NCBI GenBank assembly: GCA_039707655.1
Contig: CM077663.1
Coordinates: 436,373,830 to 436,437,829, forward strand
Origin: Elymus sibiricus
Taxonomy: Eukaryota; Streptophyta; Magnoliopsida; Poales; Poaceae
Reading direction: 5' to 3'
DNA: 64,000 nucleotides
Shown here in pieces: positions 51,293 to 62,022 of the stretch (position 1 is its first letter; each line of letters begins with the position of its first letter). The notes under the pieces are model-generated. The model worked only from the letters and a program-made list of their open reading frames with translations. It did not search any database and had not been told where the DNA came from. The position numbers were made by a program, and so were the translations under genes.

Positions 51293-52520
51293 TTTTCGAG
51301 AAACTACAACTAGTATAATTATAACTTATTTTTTTTGGGTAAAATATAATTATAACTACCCACTATAATTGATTATCTCTGTGTGGTAGCAGTAATTAAT
51401 ATGGGAACGTCGCCGCCACACACGTACGCCAATGGCATATAACACATACCGTAACAACATTATATTATGTGTTGGACATGGCGAAATCCTATTTGAGGCT
51501 CGTTGCGTCAAAGTGCTGGGGCTTCGCACACACAAGCAGCCGAAGCGTCGCAATAAGCCAGCCCGTTTGCTTACACATCGTATCTAATACTAAAAAAGAA
51601 CCTCATCTGGTTATGTTTTTGAACCGGGTTTTGTTTCCTTTCCCGGTTTTCTTGTTTCTTTTTGGGTTTTTCATGCTTGTGTTACTTTTGTTTTATCTTT
51701 TATGTATCTTTTCTTTTTATTTTTTGTTTTTCAAGTTAATTTTATTTTTAGAAACATAATTGGGATTTTCAAAAATGTTCATGCTTTTAAAAATGATCAA
51801 ATTTTAAAAAGGTTGTCTTTAAAAAATTTGTTCATAAATTTCAAAGATGTTCGCATTTTCAAACAAAAATCACGTATTAAAAAATTGTGTATTTTCACGT
51901 TTGTTTTATTTTATAAAAATGTTCATGCTTCTAAAAAAATGATTAAAAAAATCAAAGATGATCGTTTTTTCAAACTTTGTTTGTAAATTCAAGAAATGTT
52001 TGCCTTGTTGATAAAATGTTCACTTATTCAAAAAATGGTTTGTGTTTTTGCAAAATAAAGTTCGGAATGTTTCTGCTCCGAAATTTCACAACATTTCAAG
52101 AAATGTCCCCGTTTCAAAAAATGTTCACATTCTGCAATAAATGTTCCTGTTTCAAAAGATGTTCATGTTTTCATTTCTTTGAAGTTTCAAAAAATGTTTG
52201 CATTTAAAGAAACAAGAATTTCAAATAATGTTCATGTTTTGAAGTTTTAGTCTGGAGTTTAAAAATGTTCACATTTGCCCTGTTTTGTTTGGGAATTTCA
52301 AAAAATGTTACTGTTTTAAAAAAAAGTGTTCGTCATTTCGAAAAATGTTCATGCTTTTCTAAAATATTTTAGATTTTATAAAACCATTCTCAAATTAAAA
52401 AACTGTTTGTATTTCACAAAACACTCAGTTTTTTTTCAAAAATGCATCCAAAATTCCGAAAATAATTCAGATCTGCCCTGTGGGTTGGTTCTTAAATATT
52501 GATGTTGCTAATTAATCAAG
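51293..52520. other. AT-rich sequence without genes
   Basis: From 51600 it consists of degenerate reiterations of TTCAAAAAATGTTCATGTTT. This is low-information sequence common in Triticeae DNA transposons. No supported gene. Confidence 0.5.
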
Positions 52521-52521
52521 A

Positions 52522-52594
52522 ACGCTCGCTAGCTCAGCTGGTTACAGTGCCTGTCTATAGCACGAGATCTGTGGTTCAATTCCCTGCAAGGTTG
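52522..52594 (+). tRNA. tRNA-like sequence (pseudo-tRNA or SINE head)
   Basis: An A-box-like TAGCTCAGCTGG (52530-52541) and a B-box-like GGTTCAATTCC (52573-52583) are spaced as in a tRNA gene. GTGCC/AGCAC could form most of an anticodon stem. The acceptor and T stems are poorly paired and the anticodon is ambiguous. It is therefore likely a decayed tRNA or tRNA-derived repeat, not a working gene. Confidence 0.35.
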
Positions 52595-53055
52595 ATTTTT
52601 TTGGAGCTACAGTGGCGGTCATTAGCCGGCCCAAACCGAGGCCGCTTGTGCAAAGCAACGACACTTTTGCCGCAGAGTGCGGCATATAGGCCTTAGGAGG
52701 TCCCTTGGGCATGGGCAGTCCGGCCCGACAACTCGGGCCGGGCTTGACATTTGGGCTGGGTTCGGACCCCCTTTTTACCCCAAAAGGAAGTTCAGGCCGG
52801 GCTTCTCTTTTTCATGATTTCGGGTCGGGCTCACACGTGGGGGCATCGAAAAATCCACAAAATCACGGGCTTTTGCCCATTTTTTCGGAGATAGCTAGAA
52901 TCGACAATTCGTTGGCTTTAGCATCGAAGTTGGCTCCTTGGACTCACTTTGCCGACGCCGGTTTTGCCACACGGGAAGGTTAACGTAATCAGTTAGTCGC
53001 TGCATCGGTTTCTTGTCCTTCCTCCTCATCTATCTCTTTTTCTTGTTCATTCATG

Positions 53056-54130
53056 CAGGCCCGGCCCTGAGGGGGGGCGAACGGGGCGGCCGCCCCGGGC
53101 CCCCAAATCCGAGGGGGCCCCCAAGACGAGGTGTGTGCGAGTGTGGAGAACCTCTGCCCCGACCAGCGTCCGCCATTAGAAGAGCACGTTGTCTCTGTCT
53201 TCACGAAGAAGACTGAAACGTTTTCTTTAGCGATCTGGGCCTTAGGCCTTTCTTTCTTAGAATTGGTTAAGTGGTGGTGGGCCGCATCTTCAGTCAGGCT
53301 TTGCTGGAGGCTTCAGCACGAATTAAAGCAGCGAGAGTTACTCAAAAAAAAAAAAGTAGCGAGTTTAATGTTTTTTCTTGGGAAGTAGCGAGTTTATTGT
53401 TGAATGATGGAATTAGGGATCGATTGGGATACTTGCGTGCTTGTGGTCAACCCTATAGCAATCTGGAGTATCTTGCCTAAAAAATCTATCTGGTGTACCT
53501 TAATTTTTTATATAAAAACGAACCTAGACAAGAGGGGTACTTATGGCGACAGCAAGCTGGCACCGCAATGATAACGAAAAAACTCTTGCCTTCGCGGCTC
53601 TGTATTAATAATAAACTCATGTATTTTTTTGTAAATGTTGATAACATGTTCTAAATTTATGGCTGAACATTTTTTATAATCTACTTTGGTTTAAATATGT
53701 TCACATAGGCAGATTGTAGTTGTCATCAGGCTAGTTAGACATTTTACGTCACAAAACATTCTCTTCCTGTTATCAATTTTGCCATACTAAAACTTCAATT
53801 CATTCTCCGGCACCTCGCGAGCACAATTTAGCTCACTGGATGATCAAAGACGATTTGGCAAGATCTCCTATATAGTCGTCCCTTGTATGGTTAGCTGCGA
53901 GCCTGCGACCAACACTTCATCTTCTGGACGCCTAGGCGAAAACACCTTGTCACCGCCCCCTCACACGATGAACACTGAGAAGCGAGTCGTCGAGAGGAGA
54001 CTGTACCACGTCCACCATCCACCTTGGCAACGTGATTTCAGAGAAGGTATGTCTCCTTTTTTTTCTTTTGACACTATCAACATTAAGAGGCCCAAATTCA
54101 ATTTTTGCCCCGGGCCCCCAAAATCTCAGG
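53056..54130. mobile_element. Non-autonomous hAT element
   Basis: 1075 bp with 16-bp terminal inverted repeats, CAGGCCCGGCCCTGAG at the left and its complement with one mismatch at the right. It is flanked by the 8-bp duplication CATTCATG (53048-53055, 54131-54138). Subterminal GCGGCCGCCCCGGGCCCCCA and TTTTTGCCCCGGGCCCCC are also inverted. No transposase frame is present. The paralogous site near 32848 lacks the insertion. Confidence 0.95.
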
Positions 54131-55267
54131 ACCGGGCCTGCATTCATGTAGACAATGTCGTCGAAGTGCACCATCCGACAGTTGGCGTCCAACATCAGCA
54201 CGAGAGTACAGTCAATGGCCAACATCAACTCCATCTCACAATCTGGCAAGACATAGCAATCATGTTGATTTGGGGGTTGTAAGCGGCACCGAGGATGCAG
54301 AGAGCATCGTCCTTGGATACGCATGTTCATCGAAGAGAGTGGCGCACTACCACCAACAATCTCACGTCATGGAAGGCGGCGAGGATTCAATGTGATGTAA
54401 ACCGGGGAAGGGGCAGGCTTGTGTACGATGGCATTGACGAATAACGTCGATGGCTAGAGCTAAGCTTGTCTGCGATGATATTTGGTGTACAAAGAAGGGG
54501 GTCAGTGATAGGAATACATTGGAGAACATGAAAGAAGTTTCCACCTCTGTCCATTGACGCGGTATTCAGTTGACGTGAATGTGATGACAAGTGAGATAAG
54601 GGTCCTGTATGAAAGATTAGACGATAACATCTTCTTGTGATGTCATTTTAGAACATGTAGTTATGTGAAATCCTAACCCTATAACACGTGGATTTACATA
54701 CTCGATAATTCAATTAGCAAAGTAGAAGTAAGCAGAGCAAAGGCACCTTTTGCAACCTTCTTTTAGCAAAACCTTATGCACCTTTTGTTCTGGTAGAATT
54801 TAAAGCAGAGGCCAAGGATGGTCACCCTTGTCTTTACTTGACTATTTGAATGTGCTTTCTTCATTTTTAGTTACTCTGTATATTAACTTTGTTCTAGGTC
54901 AAACTATATGAAGTTTGATTAAATAAGAAACAAACTAAACATTTGTAATAACAAATATACATAATGTGAAAATATGTTCAGTGATGATACTGATTTGATC
55001 GATGTTGATGATTTATTTGTAAATTAGTCAAAGTTTATAAAATTTGACTTATGACAAATGTAATATGGAGAGTAAATAAAAAAGGAGGAGTACATCGTTT
55101 TCAGCTAGGACTGATACTGGACCCGCTAGCCTGCACATTAATCATTCAATTTTTTAGCAGTCATTAGTTATGTATTTAATCATGTGAGTTAAGGTACAAT
55201 TAGTGGTGGGCCCAAGGGCATGGTGTGAAGGTGGGTAGAGAGAGAGAAAGGATAAAAGCTCATTAAC

Positions 55268-57010
55268 TATCGGCTGAGAAACATGTCAAGATGTAGAGAA
55301 AAAAAAGGAAATGTGACGTGGACTTTTAGTTGGTTTTAAGGGTTTGCTTTGTTAAGTTTATAATTTCTTAAGTTTGATTGTGTCTACTTTTACACGTGAT
55401 TTATAAATTTTTAAATTCAGTTTCTAACACAATTTTTAAATTTAGTTTCAAACAAATTTTTAAACTTAGTTAGAGTGACGTGTGTGTGAGTTTCCACGTG
55501 TACTGTATTTTTAACATGTTTTTTTAGGCAAACTTTCTTTTAACATGTGTACTATTGTTCTTGGGTGGGCACTATCCGTGTACAACAAGGCTGATGCTTT
55601 CGGCTGAGTAGGCAATTAACGAGAACACATGTGCCCATTCAAAATCGAAGCGAACTATTCCTACCTTTGGCTGCCACACCCACCCCCTCTTCGCGGGATC
55701 TATATCTCGCATTAAGCGAGACGAATGGATCTCTTGCCTTAATAGTTCACGGTAATGAGTCGGTCAGTTAGCGCACCTTCAAAAGAAAAAGAGAAGAAAA
55801 AAAGGGAGATCCCATGATTTGATCCCCGGACTCCTCAATGATCTGTAGCGAAGCTAGTCATTGCGTAAGCGCATGGTTCATGTTGAGTACTAAGGCACGG
55901 TCCTACTTATAGGGAAAAGAGCCTATTTTTTCTTTGTTTTTTCCTGCATTTTTTCAACAGTTTTTCTTAGTTTTTCTCCATTTTTACTAGTTTTTTCTTT
56001 TCTTCAGTATTTATTTCTTTTCCTGGTTCTCACTCTTATTTTCTTTTCTTCCTCTTTTCTTTCCTTTTACTTCGGTTTTGTTTGTCTCTTTCTTGTTTTT
56101 CATTGATTATTCTTGTTTTCTCTCGAGTTTAACAGGTTTTCTATACATATTTTTGGTATATATCTAATAAATTATTACAATACATGTTTATTTTTTTTTT
56201 AAATTCTTCATTAACATTTTTCAACTATATAATTAACATTTTCTTAATACATGGTCAATAGTTTTTCTATACACATTTAACGATTTCAAATGCTTGATTA
56301 ACATTATTTTAAAATACAATTTTAAGTTATTCAAATGCATGGTCAACATTTTTTCTATACATATTTAATATTTTCAAATACAAGTGTAACATTTTTTAAT
56401 GAATGGTCAATATTTTATGTATATACATTTAACATTTTATAAAATACAAATTAAAACTTTTTTAATACATGGTCACGTTTTATCTATACACATTTAACAT
56501 GTTTCAAATACTTGATTAATATTTTTCAAATACATTTTCAAATACTTGATTAATATTTTTATATACATGATCAAAAAATTCAAAATTTTTTTAGTAAATG
56601 GTCAACATTTTTTATACACATTTAACATTTTTCCAAAGATTGATTCAAAAATTTCAAATACTTGTTCAACATTTTTTGAAATGCTTGATTAAATTTTGAA
56701 ATACATGACCAATTTTTTTGCATACACATTGTATTTTTTAATACATTTTCCGTATACATGACAAATATTTTCTCTCTATATATTTAACATTTTTAATGCT
56801 TTATCAACATTTTTTTAATGTGTCATTTAAAATTTTTTGTAACAATATATTTAAAATATTTTAACAAAAGTAAAAATATAGCAAAAAGCAAAAACACAAA
56901 GCATGAGGAAAAAACAGAAAAAACGAGGTTGTGGCCTGACGTGCGTCTGGGCCGGCCCATCTGGGCTCACCTTCACGCGATGGTTCCCTAGGTCTTGCTC
57001 TAAACGAGAC
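55268..57010. repeat. AT-rich non-coding part of large repeat, copy 2
   Basis: Matches 48595-50300 (GGCTGAGAAACATGTCAAG, TTTTAGTTGGTTTTAAGGGT, ATCTATATCTCGCATTA). Repetitive ACATTTAACATTTTT phrases fill 56150-56850. No gene. Confidence 0.6.
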
Positions 57011-57017
57011 ATAGGGG

Positions 57018-57416
57018 CAGAGTGCGAAGTTTTGGAGGACGGGGACATTGGAGGACTTTATTTCAAAAGATTCAAATACGATATTTCTATGTTTCAGAAA
57101 AATTCGAAAAAAAAACTGTGAAAAATTATGCACAATCGCAGTGGATTTGTAATTTTTTTTCAAAAATATTATTGTTTGCAAGCTGTACAAAAAGAACAAA
57201 ATTCTGGCCCAACAACAATAAAATTGGGCCCATTTTCATTTATGTATTTGTTTTTTTTGTATACGCCACGTATGAAAGTGAATTGTTATGAAATTTTTCC
57301 TCAACGTGTTATATATGTATTTGTGTGTGTGTAAAAAATTTCGATTTTTTTGTGAAGTGAAAATATGTTTTTTTGTAAAGTCCTCCCTGGAGCCCGTACT
57401 CCATTTGCACTTTTCG
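57018..57416. mobile_element. MITE with about 40-bp imperfect inverted ends and 8-bp duplication
   Basis: 399 bp. The left end CAGAGTGCGAAGTTTTGGAG and right end (complement) CGAAAAGTGCAAATGGAGTA continue inverted to GGAGGACTTTA. It is flanked by CATAGGGG at 57010-57017 and 57417-57424. Copy 1 of the large repeat has the single, uninterrupted CATAGGGG at 50307-50314. Superfamily is hAT- or Mutator-like; not settled. Confidence 0.88.
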
Positions 57417-57429
57417 CATAGGGGCACCC

Positions 57430-57431
<2 letters not shown>

Positions 57432-57478
<47 letters not shown>
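57432..57478. repeat. (CT)n microsatellite, copy 2
   Basis: About 23 CT units, at the position homologous to the run at 50317. Confidence 0.95.
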
Positions 57479-57481
<3 letters not shown>

Positions 57482-57506
57482 TTTTTATTTCATTACCACA
57501 TTCCCC

Positions 57507-58398
57507 CACTTCTTAACTGGTTGATGAATTCCAGCTAACAAAATAATCTATGTGGACACTTTAGAATCGATTTCCAAACTCTAGAGATTTTATGTTCTTA
57601 ATGGAGTCTCGAAATTATAGCTTGCTTCCACTGTTGTGTAATATTTATTTCGATGAGATCTTTAGAATAAAAGTTCCTTAATTATGTTTTGAAGACTTTT
57701 CTCTACAGTACATTTTCATGCTAGTTCCTCTTGCATTGTATGCTAGTTTTTTGAATGAATTGTATGTTATTTATGTTAAACTTTCCATAGGGAGTATGCT
57801 TCATTTTTTCTAGTTTTTTTGAGCAGTTTAGTGCATTTTTGGCTGGCTCTACCACACTACTCCATCATTTAAGAGAGTCTACTGCATTTTTGGATGAGCG
57901 TAACTAAAAGGTTTGACTTTGAGTGGAAAACATGGGACCTACTATTCCCACATGGTCCTTCGGTTTACTAGTTTTTGTGCGGTCCTTCGGTTGTTGACGG
58001 GATGGTATAGCACAGATAGGCTAGTCTAACCCATTTTCTTGCTGCCTTTTTCTCTTTCTAAAAATAGCTACTTTGAGAATTATAAAATATCAAGAATTCA
58101 TGCATAATATTTGGATTTTAGAAAATCTTCGCAGGTTTACAAAAACTTCCAGAAATTTAGAAACTTGTTCGTAGATTTTATAAAATATTTTTAAATTTTA
58201 AAATGTTCATATTTTTTAAATGTTCTCCATAAATTTAAAAAATATTCTGAAAATTTAAAATCCACAAGAATTTAAAATGACCGTGAATTAAAAATAATTA
58301 AATTTTTGGAAAAAAATTCATGAATTTGAAAAATATTAATGAATTTAATGTTCCCAAAGTTTAAAATGTACACACGCCCCGGTGCGAGAGATCACTTA
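57507..58398. other. AT-rich intergenic sequence
   Basis: No credible coding frame, TE terminus or RNA gene seen. 58080-58370 is reiterated AAAATTTAAAA-type low-complexity sequence. Confidence 0.4.
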
Positions 58399-58400
58399 TA

Positions 58401-58722
58401 CTCCCTCCCTTCAGATTTATAGGGCTTATCTCAAAATTTTAATTTTTCTATTTTATAAGTCTCGATTTGATTGTTTCCCCTCACATGTTCAGATTTTAAG
58501 GTGCATTAAATCGTTGCATGCAAAAATTAAGACAACATTGAACAATGCATGTTAAAGTTCTTGTTAATGCATACATGCATTGCAACTAATGCATTTATAA
58601 ACACAATCTTTAGAGTAAAACGAGCACATTAATTGAGTATTTTTACAAACTATAAAAAGTATTACACCACTCATCATCTACGGGATTTTTTAATTGAACC
58701 TTATAAACCGGAATAGAGGTAG
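58401..58722. mobile_element. Stowaway-like MITE
   Basis: 322 bp. The left end is CTCCCTCCCTTCAGATTTAT; the right end (complement) is CTACCTCTATTCCGGTTTAT. It is flanked by TA on both sides (58399-58400, 58723-58724). The ends are diverged, so the element is old. Confidence 0.8.
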
Positions 58723-59182
58723 TACCTTTGGTAAGAACTAAAGCGACTTCAATGACTTTGGCCTTGTTGGCATTGAAACTAATGCCTCAACAAGTCCATT
58801 ATTGCAAGTTTCATTTAGCTAACTGGTTAATTTCTAAACCATTATGTTGAATTGTAGTTCCCATGTGGTACCTCGTGCCAAGTGTCGTCGATATTATCGA
58901 CGAACTCATTGGAGGGTTGTCGCTTTCACAACCAGTGACAAGAGCGTCTCCGAAGGGGGGGAGTATGAAACACGAGACCTAATTAAAAATTTCGAACCCT
59001 ATCAGGCGATGGTACACTTAGTTGCCATTGTAAAATTTTCCACGAATGGTCCGTGAGGTGTCATCCTCCTCACACGGTTTGCTTGTATGAGGGAGCTATG
59101 TGCCCAACTGGAGCTTGAGCAGATCATGAGTTATCATTGTGATTGGGACAACGAGGTGATTATGTAATTTTATTACACAGTT

Positions 59183-61133
59183 TGTTAGAAATAATCTTGA
59201 TTTAGTGTGAAGTAATTAGATTAGCCAAATCATTAGTATATCCGGCAAGCTTGCATGCCGTGTCCAAGTACGAGTACTAGTCCTAGGCTTAGTAGGTTTT
59301 GCTTAGACGTGAGTAGTTTTCTATCGGAGCCGGTCATGCAGTTTCTGAGTTGAGTTGTGTTAGATACTAGCCGTGTTAGAGTAGGGATCAATTAGGAAAG
59401 TAGAGTACCAATAGGGTAAGATCTGGTTGGTCGGCTGGAAGCTGTGTGTATATCCTCTATAACAATAGGGCACTGCTCAGCGCCGGCGCGCCGGCCAAAA
59501 CTTTCGGCCGGCCGCACGCGAGCCGTCCGATCCGTCAGATCGAATCTGGTTTGACCGTCAGATCTGTTCATGCAGCAAAAATCATGGATTGAAGCAAAAA
59601 TAAATAGCGATGTAGCAAATTTCGGTCACGGATGCAGCAAAAATATGGTAGTAGCAAAAAATATCAACGTGGTCGTAGCAAAAAAACGACGCTGATGATG
59701 CGTGGTAGCAAAACAAAAATGTGGGTTGTAGAAAAACAATCCGGTGAACTCGGGTTGCAACTCTGACGAACGTGTATGCAGCTTTTTTAGTGAACGGTTG
59801 TAGCAAAAAATATTACCGGTTGTAGCAAAAATTAACATCGGTTGTAGCAAAAATCAAACGCCGGTTGTAGCGAAAAAATCCGACGAACTCGGGTTGCAAC
59901 CAAACGTAGATGCAGCTTTTTTAATGAACAAATTATAGCAAATGGAAACGCTTGTAGCAAATTTAAATGCCGGTTGCAGCAAATCTGGACGAAAAATGCT
60001 GCGTGACTGGGCCAGCCACCTGTGCGGGTCGCACGCGACCGGCCGAACGGTTCGGCCGGCGCGCCGGCTCCAAACGTTTCCCATAACAATAAGCTTCCTA
60101 GTTTTTAAGAGTCCACGCTCAATTGATGTCTCCAGTTGAAATTGGGTCATCCGATTTTGACTGGGTCAATAATTTCTCAAACTCTTTCATTCAATTTTTT
60201 ATATTATGCATTATGCTTTCTAATTTTTAAGGCCTCACAATTAATTAAGGTATTCAATTTATAATTGGGTCACTCGATTTTGACCGGGTCAATAATTTCT
60301 CAAGCTCTTCCATTCAATTGTTTTAATTCACTATGTTCCCTAATTTTGAATCTCTTTCGTTCAATTGAGTTATTCAAGTTTGGATTTGGTTTACAATTTT
60401 GAATGGGCCGGTGATTTTTTAAATCAATCAGCAACAACCGGCCTATAAAAACATATCAATTCCGCACACCCTCCCACTAACTAAAAAAGAAGTGTCATCA
60501 TGTGATATTGTAGCCAATATAGTACATGCAGTCACCGATGCAGAAATTTACCCACATAAATATAGGTTGGTTAGCGGATAACCCAAAATCACATCACGAA
60601 AGGCCACCAAATCACCATATTATAAATAAAAATAAAACACATTCCATCATCTCCCCCACCCGTTCCAAATAATAATGGCTATTAGTCTTTTGTAAAGTCA
60701 AATTTCTTTAACTTTGATAAAGTTTGGAGCAAAAATATCGACATCCACGATATTAAACAAAAAAAGTATGAAAATTCATTTCATGATGAATCTAATGATA
60801 TCAGTTCGATTTTATGGATTTTTATATATTTCTCTACAAGTTTGATCAAACATAATAAGTTTGACTTTTCAAAAAAGTAATACATCTTATATTTGAAACG
60901 GAGTTTTTTTAAGAAGCCCCAAAACACCAACGACACAGAAAGCACGCCCAAGCCTTCTAGTATATATACATAGCTAAGGCAGAGATTTGTAGTATCATGA
61001 GTTGAGAGAAAAGGAGAAAAAGAAATAAAGAGAAAATTTAAGGGTACGAGACATTCCCTCGGCTATTAGTTTTTTCGTGCGCGTGTGCGTTTCTGTAGTT
61101 TGGTGTGATCGATCCTGTGGGTAAATTCCAACA
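59183..61133 (+). repeat. 5' LTR of a non-autonomous LTR retrotransposon
   Basis: It starts TGTTAGAAATAATCTTGA and ends AAATTCCAACA, immediately before the primer-binding site TTGGTATCTAGAGC (61135). It is 1951 bp including the 615-bp Mutator-type MITE and its duplication; about 1.33 kb without them. Blocks such as GTTAGATACTAGCCGTGTTA are repeated in the 3' LTR at 61870. A degenerate Stowaway-like segment lies at 60655-60905. Confidence 0.85.
59468..60082. mobile_element. Mutator-type MITE (MULE derivative)
   Basis: 615 bp, flanked by the perfect 9-bp duplication ATAACAATA (59459-59467, 60083-60091). The ends share the inverted GCCGGCGCGCCGGCC core followed by CGGCC-type repeats. The interior consists of many GTAGCAAAAA/TGCAGCAAAAA phrases. 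No transposase frame. A 9-bp duplication is diagnostic for the Mutator superfamily. Confidence 0.93.
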
Positions 61134-61869
61134 ATTGGTATCTAGAGCAAGGTTCGAGAATTTCAAACTGCGCTTGCCCTGGGGTGGCGACCTACTAGCG
61201 CCTCAGGGCAGGCCATGGAGTCGCTAGCTGGTGTAGTGATGACAAGGATTAGGCGATCGTTGTTTAATGGAGCGACAAGGAGGAAGATGACGGGCTGTCA
61301 TTGGCAAGGTGGCGGAAGGAGATCGTTGATGAGGGAGTGGTGCCGAGGTTTGGCGCCGGGAAGTCGTCAATATCGTCGTCCGGGTGAGTCAAGGAGTTGT
61401 GTGAGGTTGCATGCTCAGTCGTCGTCGTGTCTGTGAGTCGTTGTCATGTACAAGTGCTCGTCTTGGTGATGATTCGTTGAAGTTGAAGCGGTGTGCACGG
61501 TGTTCCGTGAGTCATGTCCACATCCACATGGAGCGTCCTGGTTGCGGCCAGTGTGGATTCAATGTGATGCCAAAGACGGATGGTGGTAGGTGAAGCCACC
61601 GTAAAGCGAGGAGGTGTGCGAGCAGTGGACAGTGGATCCATTGCAAGCAAGTGCAAGGAGTATGGTGCAGACCGAGTGCAAGGCATCAGGCAAGCAATGG
61701 CGGTGGTACAACATCGTAGATCAAGGAGGTTTTGCATGTTTCCAAGAGGGTCATACTCAACGTACCGATATGACAATTAAGTCGATGTGTCGACAAGTCG
61801 CGAGTCAACAACGAGTTAAGACAAAACGGGAGAGATTGTTAAGATGGCAAGTCAAGATTAGGGAGAGAT
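61134..61869 (+). mobile_element. Short internal region of the LTR element
   Basis: Only about 736 bp separate the LTRs, far too little for gag-pol. It opens with the PBS-like TTGGTATCTAGAGCAAGG and closes with a purine tract AGATTAGGGAGAGAT before the 3' LTR. ATG frames up to about 100 codons exist but show no retroviral motif. It is a non-autonomous element of the small-internal-domain type. Confidence 0.75.
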
Positions 61870-62022
61870 TGTTAGAAATAATCTTGAAGTTTTGTATCGG
61901 AGTCGGTCATGTAGTTCTATGTTGAGTCGTGTTAGATACTAGCCGTGTTAGAGTAGGGATCAATTAGGAAAGTAGAGTCCGAATAGGGCAAGGTCTGGTT
62001 GGTCGGCTGGAAGCTGTGTGTA
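61870..62022 (+). repeat. Truncated 3' LTR
   Basis: It starts TGTTAGAAATAATCTTGA like the 5' LTR. It lacks about 110 bp present in the 5' copy, resumes at TATCGGAGTCGGTCATG, matches to GGCTGGAAGCTGTGTGTATA and then stops. The rest of the LTR is missing, so no target duplication can be checked. Confidence 0.85.

Larger units (their letters stand above)
52706..57506. repeat. Large unclassified repeat, copy 2
   Basis: Collinear with 32491-50396 once insertions are removed. It carries a hAT element (53056-54130) and a MITE (57018-57416). It has one copy of the 678-bp unit instead of three. It keeps about 165 bp near 55095-55265 (AGCTAGGACTGATACTGGAC onward) that is missing at 48590 in copy 1. 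Confidence 0.8.

Noticed and set aside
53131..53388. Open frame inside the hAT element as a transposase remnant
   Set aside because: No hAT dimerisation or DDE-type motif; the element is too short to be autonomous.
58844..59056. 70-codon frame before the LTR element
   Set aside because: No recognisable similarity, atypical composition and no gene signals around it.
60655..60905. Stowaway MITE inside the LTR at 59183-61133
   Set aside because: The interior resembles the family (AGTCAAA, TTTGACTTTTC) but the ends and TA duplication are too diverged to set borders, so it is only mentioned within the LTR entry.
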